64,000 bases of DNA from Hafnia paralvei ATCC 29927 (GTDB lineage: Bacteria > Pseudomonadota > Gammaproteobacteria > Enterobacterales > Enterobacteriaceae): positions 257,490 through 321,489 of the forward strand of contig NZ_LXET01000054.1 in assembly GCF_001655005.1 (NCBI RefSeq), given 5' to 3'. The translations under genes were made by a program, and so were the position numbers. This document shows positions 50,941 through 60,733 of the stretch, in pieces; within the stretch, counting starts at the first letter, position 1; each line of letters opens with the position of its first letter. Below the pieces are notes generated by a model, which did not search any database, was not told the DNA's origin, and worked only from the letters and a program-made list of their open reading frames with translations.

Positions 50941-52327
50941 TCGTTATTTTTAGTGTTCTATCCCTTTTATTCGCCTTGTTGCCCTGTTCTGTGTCTGTAT
51001 TCTAGCATCTCTATACACTCAGTGTACTCTCTCGTTAGCCCGCCTGCACGTTCTCTGTTTTGCCCCATCATGGCGCCTTGTTCGCTTCTTGATGCATTTC
51101 TGGCATCAGGTAGGGTTATCTCTTCATATTTTCATTCGTTGCTCAGAATCAGTATTAAGGCATTCTATGGGGAGTAATGATTTAGGGGTTAATCTGGCTG
51201 GGGGTTATTTGAGATGATGAAGTGTCTTTTCTTCTGGTTGTTGAAAAGATAATTCCAGAGTGAGTGTTTATGGTTCTTATTGCATGTAAAGACTGTCTGG
51301 TGCTGCTTTGGTTGGTGTTACTATCAGGCTGAGTGTGTTGGATTGGTAATAATATAATAAAGAAGGGTGATATAACAAAGAAGGGGTGATTACTGAAAGT
51401 ATAATGAGTGTTGATTACTAAACTTTGGGTTGTTATCAGGAAGATGGTGTTTATTACAGGATTGATTGTTGCTGGTAAGAGAGTCATGACTACAGAAATG
51501 AATAAGACGAATAACTTATGGTGGCTTGATTACTGCCCTGGTGGACAGTTATTAGAAACAGGGTAACTATTGGGTAGGGCTATTGGTGGGTTAAGATTAC
51601 AGACCATTAAGTCATGACAGGTGCCCATTGCTTATCTGTTACCAAAGTCATCAGTAACCGTTACACGACTGACGACAGAACTGAGAGAGTAATAAGTATC
51701 AGCCTGAGAATAAGCTCACGCTGAGTGGCGTGGTCAGCACGATCGCAATGCGTCGTGAGTATATTGGCATTACCCTTTCCCATTAAGGCTTGTTATAACG
51801 ATAGCTAACCACGGCAAGTCATTCGTTACCCAATAACGACTGAATGGTCTGAAGCCTTTCGTGCGTGTATTTACCTGGGCTTTATTCACATCAATGAGAA
51901 CGTGAGCTAAAGGGTATGAAGAGTGACTGCGAGATAATGGTAAGCGACGTAGCGGGTGACCTGAGTCATAGCCAGGGGATATACCAGTCAACTGGAATGC
52001 AGTACGTGAAATTGAACGTGTTTATCCAGGGTCAGTATGCGAGGAATGATTAGCGCATTAACAAGATATTATTTAACAGAGGGGTGAACGTTGTAATATT
52101 TTATTTCGCTGAATATTCCTGTAAGCCCGTATAACCACGTTTGAGTTAATATTGATGGAAAGCTACGAGTGAATTGATTGCGTTGCTCTTGGTGCGTTAC
52201 AGCGCGCTTTATATGGGGAGAGAGACTGCCCGTTGGCTGACCAGAAAGTTAATATCCGTTTCTGTATTGTTATCGGTTCACCGGGTAATGTATCGGGCGT
52301 TTAACTCAACGGAGGCAGGTGTTATCC
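50941..52327. other. Gene-poor, strand-biased stretch
   Basis: About 1.4 kb with no credible gene. From about 51180 to 51600 the plus strand is very rich in G and T and poor in C. Near 51358-51392 there is a direct repeat of AAAGAAGGG(G)TGAT. A 73-codon minus-strand frame at 51770-51991 shows no known features. Confidence 0.6.
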
Positions 52328-52732
52328 ATGAAAGCAGACGTACAGTACGCATTTCATCATTTTGGTATCCCGGTGCAGGATGGTAATACTGCAGGCAAGT
52401 TCAGTGCCAGCGCGGGGATGTATACCACCGATAATCCAGGCAAGTTTCGGGTGCAGTGGCATCGTTTCACTGATGACTCGCCGCTCCATCCGTTGCTGAA
52501 AACCGTTCCACACGTGGCGTTTAAGGTCAGTAGTCTGGCTGAGGCGATTGCGGGCGAGACGGTTATCCTGGGGCCTTATGAACCTATCGATGATTACCGG
52601 GTGGCTGTTATTGATGACGGCGGTATACCGATTGAACTGATTGAAACCACGCTCAGCGATGAGGAACTGTGGGCGCGTGCAGCCTCCGGACAGGGGAGTT
52701 TGTACCGGAAGCCAGAAGAAGCGTCAGAGTGA
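52328..52732 (+). CDS. VOC (glyoxalase-like) superfamily protein
   Basis: A 134-residue protein. FHHFGIPVQDGNT at the N-terminus, TVPHVAFKVSSLAEAI in the middle and IDDGGIPIELIETTL near the end resemble the two beta-alpha-beta modules of the VOC fold. GGAGG lies 12 bases before the ATG. The role in the island is unclear. Confidence 0.65.
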   Translation: MKADVQYAFHHFGIPVQDGNTAGKFSASAGMYTTDNPGKFRVQWHRFTDDSPLHPLLKTVPHVAFKVSSLAEAIAGETVILGPYEPIDDYRVAVIDDGGIPIELIETTLSDEELWARAASGQGSLYRKPEEASE

Positions 52733-52908
52733 AATAACCAATGGCACAAGGCTTCACTGCGTCAGTCAATGGCGATAACCTTTCACTTTCAGAGGCACAC
52801 GGCATCATACCGATTAATCCGGGATAATCTGCGTGCCTCTTTGGCTTCATATTGCCAGCTAACCTGCCAGCAGATGTATCTAGGTGAGGCTACTGGGACT
52901 CCTCTGCG

Positions 52909-54735
52909 TCACTGAAGCATGTCCCGTATTCTGCGCATCCAGCCGAGGACTTCACCCTCAGGATCGCGTTCGTGGATACGGGCGGCAGTCATCAAAGGGA
53001 ACGCCCGTTCTGCCAGACGAGCCTTGGCAGGATTATCTTTCATCACACCGTCAAAGCCCTGAGCCAGCGAATAGGCTTCTGCAAACACTTTTGGCGTAGC
53101 TTTGCCTCCGACAGGATGATCGGTGACCGCGATCATCACACCAAAGGCGTCGTGGATAGCATCGGGATGAAGGTAACTCTCGACTTCATGTTTCAGCGTC
53201 TGTGCCGCCCAGCATCCGTTACCCCGTGCGTTGACGGCATCCACCGCTTCAGCATAGGCAGGAACGTCCCGATCGTAGATGTGTATCTCCCTGCGGTTCA
53301 GAGCACGAAGATAATTTTCATTCACCCAGTGCTTGAGCGTTCCTCCCCCCAGTACGATAAATGCCACTCGCTCGTCGTTATCAAGGTCAGGAAGGGTGTT
53401 GTCTTCTGCATGCAGCGCTTTACTGAGTGCTTTAAAGGCGGTGACATCGGTTGGTCCTTCGACACAGAACAGCAGTCTGACCCGGTTGTCTGGTGTGACG
53501 CCCAGCGTATCGGTAACGATGCCAAAAACGTCAGCACCGGCCTGAATGGTCGGCTGCCCGGTAGCGGCATCACGGGATACAAAGCGGATGCTGTCCCCTG
53601 GTAGCTCTGCAGCAAAGCCCGGACTGTGCGTGGTGAGGATAACCTGGCAACCGGCTTCCAGTGACAGAGATTTAAACGATTCAATTAATATGCGCTGATA
53701 GTTGGGATGTTGCGAGGTTTCGGGTTCTTCAATGGCGTAGATGATACTGCGGCGATTGCTGGACTTAAGCCGCCGTTCTGCTTCGGCTTTAAAAAAGCTG
53801 ACCAGCACCAGACGACGGACGCCGCTCCCGCGTTTATTCAGAGGGATCCCCCCATCAGTATTGAGCCCGACGGAGAACAGCCCTTGCCATTTTGCCGGCG
53901 TGGGAGGCGTAAATTCAGGGGTGAGTTCTCTCGCCAGACCGGGTTCAATGGTTTTCAGCGCCTCATGGGTGTTTCGGGCAATCTCTTCTGCTTTTTGCTG
54001 GACCCTTAACTGGATCCTGGCAATGTCTTCCTGTACTTCGGCTAGAGCAGCCGTGATGGCGGCCTTCATCGGACTTTGCACTTCATCGTCGGAATCCCGG
54101 CTGCTTCTGTCGCTCTGGAAAAGTGCAAACATCGGCAACCAGCTCTCGATTTGCTCCCAGATACGCTTTGTGTCTTCTTTAGCTTTTCCGACGGCCAGCA
54201 GCGTTTCAGTTAACTGTAAATCGGCTGATGCTGCCCATATGGCCTTTCGCATTCCGGGGTTCCCTTTGAGGGGAACATCGAGCCCGAGATCTTTCACCCG
54301 GGCCTGGAGCTCTTTTTCCTTAAGCTCGAGGAGATTCTGAAAACCCACTGCAGCCGGATGGTTTGCAATCACGAAAATCTCAGCGGTTGGTTTTTTGTTA
54401 CTGCAGTTGTAGATCTTGCGAATTAGAAGTGAGCCGGTGCTGCTTAGCAAAAATTCTTCTGCCAGTGTCGTTTCAGCGCCGGAGTCCAGCGTCAGGGAAG
54501 AGGGGTGATCGGTAAACTCACAGGTGATCTCAACATTATCCCGGCCACTGTGAATACAGGCATCTCCTTTCTCAATGGATACCACGCTGTTATTGAAGAA
54601 GATCTCCAGTGCTTCCAGGATCGTCGATTTCCCAATGTCGTTGCGTCCGACAAAGGTTGTCAGGTCATCGAGCTCAACGCTTACTTCATCTGCATAACAG
54701 CGGAAATTCTTTACTGCCACACTCTTCAGACGCAT
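52909..54735 (-). CDS. OLD-family ATP-dependent endonuclease
   Basis: A 608-residue protein with an N-terminal ABC-type ATPase and a C-terminal TOPRIM nuclease. FVGRNDIGKSTILEALEIFF is Walker A, GSGVRRLVLVSFF the signature, IIYAIEEPETSQHPNYQR Walker B, and QVILTTHSPGF the H-loop. LLFCVEGPTDVTAFKALS and IHIYDRDVPAY are TOPRIM acidic motifs. OLD nucleases act in phage defence. No UvrD-like GajB gene is beside it, so it is probably a class 1 stand-alone enzyme. ATG 54735 with GGGAAAAG upstream is chosen; a longer frame adds 50 unlike residues. Confidence 0.85.
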   Translation of the reverse strand: MRLKSVAVKNFRCYADEVSVELDDLTTFVGRNDIGKSTILEALEIFFNNSVVSIEKGDACIHSGRDNVEITCEFTDHPSSLTLDSGAETTLAEEFLLSSTGSLLIRKIYNCSNKKPTAEIFVIANHPAAVGFQNLLELKEKELQARVKDLGLDVPLKGNPGMRKAIWAASADLQLTETLLAVGKAKEDTKRIWEQIESWLPMFALFQSDRSSRDSDDEVQSPMKAAITAALAEVQEDIARIQLRVQQKAEEIARNTHEALKTIEPGLARELTPEFTPPTPAKWQGLFSVGLNTDGGIPLNKRGSGVRRLVLVSFFKAEAERRLKSSNRRSIIYAIEEPETSQHPNYQRILIESFKSLSLEAGCQVILTTHSPGFAAELPGDSIRFVSRDAATGQPTIQAGADVFGIVTDTLGVTPDNRVRLLFCVEGPTDVTAFKALSKALHAEDNTLPDLDNDERVAFIVLGGGTLKHWVNENYLRALNRREIHIYDRDVPAYAEAVDAVNARGNGCWAAQTLKHEVESYLHPDAIHDAFGVMIAVTDHPVGGKATPKVFAEAYSLAQGFDGVMKDNPAKARLAERAFPLMTAARIHERDPEGEVLGWMRRIRDMLQ

Positions 54736-54981
54736 GTCTTTTCCCTTTTTAATGAACAGGTCATTTGACCGGTTCATTATCTTACCTGGCGACTGAAGAT
54801 TTTGTTGATGGTGATTTGATTTATCGCGGGACTTAAATGGATAACGCCATGAAGGCTTACGATATCGTCGTGCGATACCCGGCAATCTGGTCCGGTATAG
54901 TGTGATGGTGGGTTTTCTGATAAGTACTTTTTTACAGCACCGGTAATGGTTATGAACGATAACCCACCGGAGTCCATTTCA

Positions 54982-55551
54982 ATGAGTTACACCTACGACC
55001 CTTACTGGCAGCAACGCATCGCCGATACCTTCAATTGCGCACTTAACGCTTACCCCCGCTTACTGGCCCTGCGTGTTGACCTCCGTCTGCCGGATACGCC
55101 AGCGGCCACCGATGCCGCTGTTATCTCCCGTTTTATCGATGCCCTGAAAGCCCGCATTGACGCGTACTTTCAGCGTCATCGCCGCGAGGGTAAACGTGTC
55201 TGGCCGACCACGCTGCGCTTTGTCTGGGCGCGGGAGTTTGGCGAGATTAAGGGGAAAAAGCATTACCACGTGGTCCTGCTGCTGAACCGCGATACCTGGT
55301 GCGGGCCGGGGGATTACAACGATCCGGAAACGTTAGCCGGGATGATTAAACAGGCATGGTGTAGCGCACTGCAGGTGGATGCACAGGCGCATGCCGTTCT
55401 GGCACGATTCCCCAAAAGCCCGGTGTCCTGGCTGACGCGCGGCAATACCACAGAGCTTCAACTGGCACTGGCGCAGGCCGCTTACCTTGCCAAACGCGAA
55501 ACCAAAGTCACCGGCGACGGTGAGCGTAACTTCGGTTGCAGCCGGGGCTGA
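54982..55551 (+). CDS. Inovirus Gp2-like protein (YagK/YfjJ family)
   Basis: A 189-residue protein. RFVWAREFGEIKGKKHYHVV with HYHVVLLLN is the conserved core of the YagK/YfjJ group, related to replication initiators of filamentous phages. Full-length relatives are often of this size. GGAG lies 8 bases before the ATG. It is divergent from the OLD gene. Confidence 0.8.
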   Translation: MSYTYDPYWQQRIADTFNCALNAYPRLLALRVDLRLPDTPAATDAAVISRFIDALKARIDAYFQRHRREGKRVWPTTLRFVWAREFGEIKGKKHYHVVLLLNRDTWCGPGDYNDPETLAGMIKQAWCSALQVDAQAHAVLARFPKSPVSWLTRGNTTELQLALAQAAYLAKRETKVTGDGERNFGCSRG

Positions 55552-55703
55552 GTGTACCCGCACGCATAAATTCTACCGGCCTGATGCGATGGGCCGGTAA
55601 TTTTTTACAGGCAATCCCTATCCTTTGAGGAGAACCGGCATGTCCAGAATTCAGTGACACCGGACGTCTCCCGACAACCATTCCTCAGAGGGAGATAAAT
55701 ACC

Positions 55704-55946
55704 ATGACCACACTGAATACGAACAACGCCGGCACCACAACTGCCACACTGCTTTGCGCAGAAAACCCCCTTATCGACATGACCTTTATCACCACCTGCA
55801 CCGGCATGACGGATAAGTGGTTCTACAAACTTATCCAGGAGGGGCAGTTTCCTAAACCCATCAAGCTCGGTCGCAGCAGTCGCTGGCGTAAAAGCGAAGT
55901 GGAATCCTGGCTGCGCCAGCGCATTGCCGATTCCCGTGGCGCCTGA
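55704..55946 (+). CDS. alpA: AlpA-family excisionase/regulator
   Basis: An 80-residue AlpA protein. FITTCTGMTDKWFYKLIQEG and FPKPIKLGRSSRWRKSEVES are the MerR-like helix-turn-helix and wing. AlpA activates the integrase of CP4-57-like elements and acts in excision. AGAGGGAGATAAATACC precedes the ATG. The integrase gene is not in the window. Confidence 0.9.
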   Translation: MTTLNTNNAGTTTATLLCAENPLIDMTFITTCTGMTDKWFYKLIQEGQFPKPIKLGRSSRWRKSEVESWLRQRIADSRGA

Positions 55947-56236
55947 GCAGAGGGGATATCTGAATGGAAAAACGACGGCGTACTCAGCCATGGACAATTC
56001 CTCCACGCTGGACGTGCCCCCGTTGCCAGCGACGGTACTGTGGTATCAAACCCTGTCCCGTGTGTTTTCGTCCCTCCGGTGCCCCTGCGCAACCGTAACC
56101 TTTCTGTAGTCCTGGACCGGCCATCGCTGGTACCGACCCGCTAACGCATAACTAAACCGCCATTCGCACCCTGTCTGCACTGCCCGCACCGGGACGGCTG
56201 ACGCCTGCGTGTCGTCTGGTGGTGAGGAACAACACA

Positions 56237-56659
56237 ATGTATGCAAAATCCTTTATGGCCCTGGACGGTAACGGTCGTCTTACTGGGGCCAGAACCGCGC
56301 AGTCCGCACCGTATGACCACTATACCTGCCACCTCTGCGGCAGTGCACTGCAATACCATCCTCAATACGACTCTGAACGCCCATGGTTTGAACACCAGAC
56401 AGCAACGCTTTCGGACAACGGAAGACAGCATTGCCCGTACGTGAAACCGGAAGCCAGTGCACTGAGGCTGTCAGGGCGTCTGCAGCGGATTATCCCGGGC
56501 GCCACGCCCGTGGTCCGCAGGGCAGACTGGCACTGTAGCGGTTGCGACAGTGTGTACCACGGCGAGCATTACTGCCTGACCTGCAGGAGCGGTGAATACA
56601 GTCGTGAAAGCGCAGATGCGGGCAACCTGCCCGCAGAGGTGACGACATGCGCATGCTGA
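56237..56659 (+). CDS. Zinc-ribbon-like island protein A
   Basis: A 140-residue protein with cysteine pairs CHLCGSAL, ADWHCSGCDSVYHG and HYCLTCRSGEYS and the segment RPWFEHQTATL. The same pattern is in the next gene, so the two are tandem paralogues. GGTGAGGAACAACACA lies upstream. Function unknown; DNA or RNA binding is possible. Confidence 0.65.
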   Translation: MYAKSFMALDGNGRLTGARTAQSAPYDHYTCHLCGSALQYHPQYDSERPWFEHQTATLSDNGRQHCPYVKPEASALRLSGRLQRIIPGATPVVRRADWHCSGCDSVYHGEHYCLTCRSGEYSRESADAGNLPAEVTTCAC

Positions 56660-57066
56660 AGTGTTACCTGGCAAATGACCGCGAAGGGCATTTTGTGACC
56701 GCCGGTGAGGCGATGAGCGTACCGGGTCAGGTATGGAGCTGTGCGTCCTGTGGCTGTCGGCTGATACTGCATGCCAGTATGCACGAAGACCCGTGGTTTG
56801 AGCATGACCAGCAGACCGTGGCCCGGCATGTACTGATGAACTGTGCGCATCTGGACCCGGAGGTGAAGGCCGAAGCCCGGCACAACAAACTGCGCAGTAT
56901 TATCGGCGGGCTGGGTGCCCCCGTCATGTCGCTTGCCTGGTACTGCGTGTGGTGCGGCGACTATTATCAGGGCGTGAAGCATTGTCCACGTTGCCTGACC
57001 GGCATCTACAGCATTGAAGAAGCGAACTGGCAGATGAATTACGGCTGTAACACGCTCCCCGGATAA
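56647..57066 (+). CDS. Zinc-ribbon-like island protein B
   Basis: A 139-residue paralogue of protein A. It has CASCGCRL, DPWFEHDQQTVARHVLMNCA, LAWYCVWCGDYYQG and KHCPRCLTGIYSIEE. It overlaps the preceding gene by 13 bases. ATG 56653 is an alternative start. Confidence 0.65.
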   Translation: MRMLKCYLANDREGHFVTAGEAMSVPGQVWSCASCGCRLILHASMHEDPWFEHDQQTVARHVLMNCAHLDPEVKAEARHNKLRSIIGGLGAPVMSLAWYCVWCGDYYQGVKHCPRCLTGIYSIEEANWQMNYGCNTLPG

Positions 57067-57143
57067 GCCCGGTGAGGGTTTTTCGCATTAGATATACCGT
57101 GCAACCCGCCCCCCCCCTGAATCAACCAAAAGAGTTAATCCCC

Positions 57144-57707
57144 ATGAATAGCCCTCACTCCGGTGCAGAAGCCGGCAATGCTGTGGATGCAGCCAATACA
57201 CGCGCATTTCTGCAGCAGGCCGTTGATCATTACCCCCGACTGGTGGCGTTCAGTTTTACCCTGGTGTTGCCGCACCGCGAAACCGTGGCCGATTACCGTT
57301 CTTTAATTTTACGCTTTCACACTGAGGTCTGGCAGCGTACTGGTGCATGCTCTCAGGAACGTCAGCAGGAACGTAAGAATTCTCCACCGACGGTGTTACG
57401 CTGGATATGGGAGGCGGCCAGCGCGCCAGAATGCAAAATGGTGCTGATGCTCAATCTCGATACACTGGGGACAGAACGAAACCCGCAGATGGCAGACGGT
57501 GCGCCTCAGGCGCTTAACACCATCATCGCTGACACATGGCAAAGGGTAGCCGGAACCGCCTGCGCTGGCGTAACGAGTATGACGCAGAACATTATCAGCC
57601 GCGCTGGCAGGGACGCTTTCACTGCGCCATTTAACCAGCTAAAGACGCGGGTGCAGGAAATGACGATTCCGGTAACTCTCGCCCGAACGGGCGTTATTTG
57701 CACCTGA
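57144..57707 (+). CDS. Diverged Gp2-like protein
   Basis: A 187-residue protein. FLQQAVDHYPRLVAFSFTLV and VLRWIWEAA match the layout of the 54982-55551 protein (ADTFNCALNAYPRLLALRVD and LRFVWAREF), but the HYHVV core is replaced by CKMVLMLNLDT. It is probably a degenerate paralogue. The longer frame from 57072 lacks support. Confidence 0.6.
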   Translation: MNSPHSGAEAGNAVDAANTRAFLQQAVDHYPRLVAFSFTLVLPHRETVADYRSLILRFHTEVWQRTGACSQERQQERKNSPPTVLRWIWEAASAPECKMVLMLNLDTLGTERNPQMADGAPQALNTIIADTWQRVAGTACAGVTSMTQNIISRAGRDAFTAPFNQLKTRVQEMTIPVTLARTGVICT

Positions 57708-57813
57708 GTGTCCAGGCTGTGTGACGATGAGGGTAGATGTTTCGTTCTGCGCTGATGTTATCCCCGGCCTTCAGCCCTTTTCCGCGCGACGCGCTGCCGA
57801 TATAATCTCCGCC

Positions 57814-58299
57814 ATGAATAAAACGAATCACACTGCATTACCTCCTGAAGAATCACTGGTTGACCTGGCGCATTTTGCCTGGTGCGCACTGACGGCCCTG
57901 CGCCTTGTTCAGCAGGAGGGGCAGGCGCACTCCTCGCTGACCTCTCATGCTTTTTTACTACGCTGGCTGGCGGGGGCGCAGAAGCAGCGCCGCTTTCCGC
58001 GCTCTGTTGCCTCTGATATTGACAGCTTGTTGCGCCTGGGACGCCAGAAAGGCCCCGCAACTGGATTACTGAACCGGCTGCAATACCTCTGGCAGTCCTG
58101 CACGGAGCCGGTGACGCAGCCGTCGGATTTGTTTCGCCTGACCCGTGCGATTGAGCACCTGAAATCACAGGGCTGGGTCAATGCCGTGGTAACTGATGAA
58201 GAATGGGTTCCCGACACCTTGTTTGCCGAATATGCGAATACCTCTGCATTACTGGTCAGGAAATCCGAACTGCAGCGCCATTTTAACGAACAGGGGTAG
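57814..58299 (+). CDS. Hypothetical island protein ending at an amber codon
   Basis: A 161-residue helical protein (SLVDLAHFAWCALTALRLVQ; SDIDSLLRLGRQKGPATGLL). It ends with TAG at 58297. The same frame continues open for 47 codons to 58443 (listed separately). An earlier in-frame ATG at 57727 would add 29 residues. No known family. Confidence 0.6.
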   Translation: MNKTNHTALPPEESLVDLAHFAWCALTALRLVQQEGQAHSSLTSHAFLLRWLAGAQKQRRFPRSVASDIDSLLRLGRQKGPATGLLNRLQYLWQSCTEPVTQPSDLFRLTRAIEHLKSQGWVNAVVTDEEWVPDTLFAEYANTSALLVRKSELQRHFNEQG

Positions 58300-58443
58300 C
58301 AGACCGCGCCGGTGGCGTTTATCGTGGCTGGCGACAGTCGTGTTGTGGGCGATGCGCTTGAGAAGCGGGAGCTGCGTTACGCGACGGGTGAGCAACACGC
58401 TAGCGGGTATTTGCTGTCTCTGTTGCCACTGAAGTGCAAATAG
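58300..58443 (+). other. In-frame extension after the amber codon
   Basis: Forty-seven sense codons (including APVAFIVAGDSRVVGDALEK) follow the TAG without a start codon of their own, then TAG again. It may be readthrough sequence or the tail of a gene cut by a nonsense mutation. Confidence 0.5.
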
Positions 58444-58468
58444 CAACATTAACGCAAGGGAAATGAGC

Positions 58469-58954
58469 ATGGGGCGGATTGAGTACCAGGTAGAAAAGTA
58501 CCAGTTTTCATGTTCTGACGAGGCGCCCCGCCTGACCCTGCAGTGGGCGGATGTGCTCGAAGAATGCCGCCAGGTAAAAGCCGGAGCAGAAGAACGTCTG
58601 CGCATTGCCTTGCTGAACGTCGATTACGTCACCAGCTTTGAGCTGCCTTTTCGTTTACTGTTGCTCCGTACACCGCAGTTGATCGCTGATCTGCGCGATG
58701 AGCTACAGCTTAATCAGAAAGATGCGATTTTCAACGGTAAGCGTTTTGGCTGCGTCTGGAGCCTGAAGACAGATCTCAGCGCAATACCGGACGAATTTCA
58801 TTACCACCTGGTGACCCGCATACGGCGTGTGAGCCCGGATGGCGTTTCGGCAGTACCCTTTCAGCAAATCGCAAAAGAGGTTAAATCGCCACGTGAGCGT
58901 ATCAGGCGGGCAATTGTCGGCACCAATGTTATAAGACCTGAATTCACCATTTGA
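58469..58954 (+). CDS. Hypothetical island protein before the IS21 element
   Basis: A 161-residue protein from ATG 58469 (AAGGG 8 bases upstream). It contains FELPFRLLLLRTPQLIADLR and FQQIAKEVKSPRERIRRAIV, the last part perhaps a helix-turn-helix. It stops right before the IS21 left end, so the C-terminus could be cut by the insertion. Confidence 0.55.
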   Translation: MGRIEYQVEKYQFSCSDEAPRLTLQWADVLEECRQVKAGAEERLRIALLNVDYVTSFELPFRLLLLRTPQLIADLRDELQLNQKDAIFNGKRFGCVWSLKTDLSAIPDEFHYHLVTRIRRVSPDGVSAVPFQQIAKEVKSPRERIRRAIVGTNVIRPEFTI

Positions 58955-59015
58955 TTTGTCCGCTCCACCCAACATGCGGTTTCCTAAAGGTTCTCACACC
59001 GAAAAAGGAACCAGC

Positions 59016-60191
59016 ATGCTAAGCAGAGAGGACCATTTAATGATAAAGCAAATGCGGGGTCAGGGGGCATACATCGTTGATATTGCCCATTACCTGGGAT
59101 GTTCGGAGAAAACCGTTCGCCGCCATCTTCATTTCCCTGAACCTCCCACTCGAGGAAAACGGCGACGGTTATCCAAACTTCAGCCCTTTATTCCCTACAT
59201 CGATATGCGGTTGAATGAAAATGTCTGGAATGCCGAAGTGATCTTCCAGGAGATCAGGGAGGCCGGTTATTCCGGGGGCCGTTCCATGCTGCGCTATTAC
59301 ATTCAACCCAAGCGTAAAATGCGTCCTGGCAGGAAAACGGTTCGCTTTGAAACGCAACCCGGTTACCAGCTTCAACATGACTGGGGGGAAATCGAGGTTG
59401 AGATCGCCGGTCAATCCTGTATCGCCAACTTTGCTGTGAATACGCTGGGCTTCTCCCGGCGCTTCCACGTCTATGCTGCGCCCCGACAAGATGCCGAGCA
59501 TACCTATGAATCGCTGGTTCAAACCTTCCGCTACTTCGGCGGCAGTGTGAAAACCGTCCTGGTGGATAACCAGAAAGCCGCCGTCCTGAAGCACAGCAAT
59601 AACGGCGTGGTCATCTTCAATGCCGGGTTCCTCCAACTGGCTGAGCACTATGGTTTTATTCCCCGAGCCTGCCGTCCCCGGCGAGCACAAACCAAGGGAA
59701 AAGTAGAGCGTATGGTCGGTTATGTGAAGCATAACTTCTTCGTCCGTTACCGCCAGTTCGACAGCTTCGCCCATCTGAACCAGATGTTGACGCAGTGGCT
59801 GGTGAAGGTCACCGATGGTCGAAAACTGCGCCAGTTCCGACAAACACCGCAAGAACGGTTCGGCGAAGAGCAGGCCGCCCTGTTGCCTTTGCCGGCAGGA
59901 GACTTTGATACCAGTTACTTCGATATCCGTCATGTGGCCTGGGATGGTTATATCGAGGTTCGGGGCAACCGTTATAGCGTGCCGGAAACCTGCTGTGGTC
60001 AACCGGTAACCATCCGTATCACATTGGATGAGGAGTTGCGTATCTACAGTAATGAGCGGTTGGTGGCCAGCCATCAACTGAATACCGGTTCACCGGGCTG
60101 GCAAACAGTGCCGGAACACCATCAGGCGCTGTGGCAGCAGGTCAGCAGTGTAGAGCGACGTTCACTGAGTGAGTATGAGGGGCTGCTGTGA
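59016..60191 (+). CDS. istA: IS21-family transposase IstA
   Basis: A 391-residue DDE transposase. DIAHYLGCSEKTVRRHLHFP is the N-terminal helix-turn-helix; QHDWGEIEVEI, KTVLVDNQKAAVLK and KGKVERMVGYVKHN carry the catalytic D, D and E. It closely matches ISEc12 as I recall. AAAAAGGAACCAGC precedes ATG 59016. It overlaps istB by four bases. Confidence 0.92.
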   Translation: MLSREDHLMIKQMRGQGAYIVDIAHYLGCSEKTVRRHLHFPEPPTRGKRRRLSKLQPFIPYIDMRLNENVWNAEVIFQEIREAGYSGGRSMLRYYIQPKRKMRPGRKTVRFETQPGYQLQHDWGEIEVEIAGQSCIANFAVNTLGFSRRFHVYAAPRQDAEHTYESLVQTFRYFGGSVKTVLVDNQKAAVLKHSNNGVVIFNAGFLQLAEHYGFIPRACRPRRAQTKGKVERMVGYVKHNFFVRYRQFDSFAHLNQMLTQWLVKVTDGRKLRQFRQTPQERFGEEQAALLPLPAGDFDTSYFDIRHVAWDGYIEVRGNRYSVPETCCGQPVTIRITLDEELRIYSNERLVASHQLNTGSPGWQTVPEHHQALWQQVSSVERRSLSEYEGLL

Positions 60192-60733
60192 TAAATGATC
60201 TGGATACCTTACTGGCTCGACTGAAAATGGATCATCTGGGCGCTGCGGTTGACAGCGTCTGCGAGCATGCGGCGAAAGAAGAGCTGAACTACCGCGAGTT
60301 CCTGGTCCAGGCCTTGTCACAGGAGTGGAATGGCCGACATCAAAAGGGACTGGAGTCCCGGTTAAAGCAAGCCCGATTGCCGTGGGTCAAAACGCTGGAG
60401 CAGTTCGACTTTACCTTCCAGCCCGGTATCGATCGCAAAGTGATCCGCGAACTGGCGGGGCTGGCGTTCGTCGAGCGCAGTGAAAATGTGATCCTGCTGG
60501 GCCCCCCGGGTGTGGGCAAAACACACCTTGCCGTCGCCCTGGGCGTCAAAGCCGCTGATGCGGGTCACCGTGTGTTGTTCATGCCGCTGGACCGTTTAAC
60601 TGCAACATTAATGAAAGCCAAGCAGGAAAACCGGCTGGAAAGACAACTTCAGCAGTTGAGCTATGCTCGGGTGCTGATCCTGGATGAGATAGGCTATCTG
60701 CCGATGTCACGTGATGAATCCAGCCTGTTCTTC
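60188..60733 (+). pseudogene. istB: IstB transposition helper ATPase, truncated
   Basis: About 182 residues remain of about 250. GPPGVGKTHLAVALGVKAAD is Walker A and ARVLILDEIGYLPMS Walker B. The family sequence stops after ESSLFF where an IS66 end begins; the frame then reads VSAP and stops at 60748. The sensor and C-terminal parts are missing, so it should not function. Confidence 0.9.

Larger units (their letters stand above)
58957..60733 (+). mobile_element. ISEc12-like IS21-family element, right end missing
   Basis: It holds istA and the first three quarters of istB. The left end is near 58957 (TGTCCGCTCC) and only approximate. The right part is lost where an IS66 end begins at 60734. 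Confidence 0.8.

Noticed and set aside
51770..51991. Small gene on the minus strand
   Set aside because: A 73-codon frame with arginine- and serine-rich sequence, no ribosome site and no recognised family.
59169..60077. Minus-strand 302-codon frame within istA
   Set aside because: A shadow of the transposase gene; it has no ribosome site and no own family.
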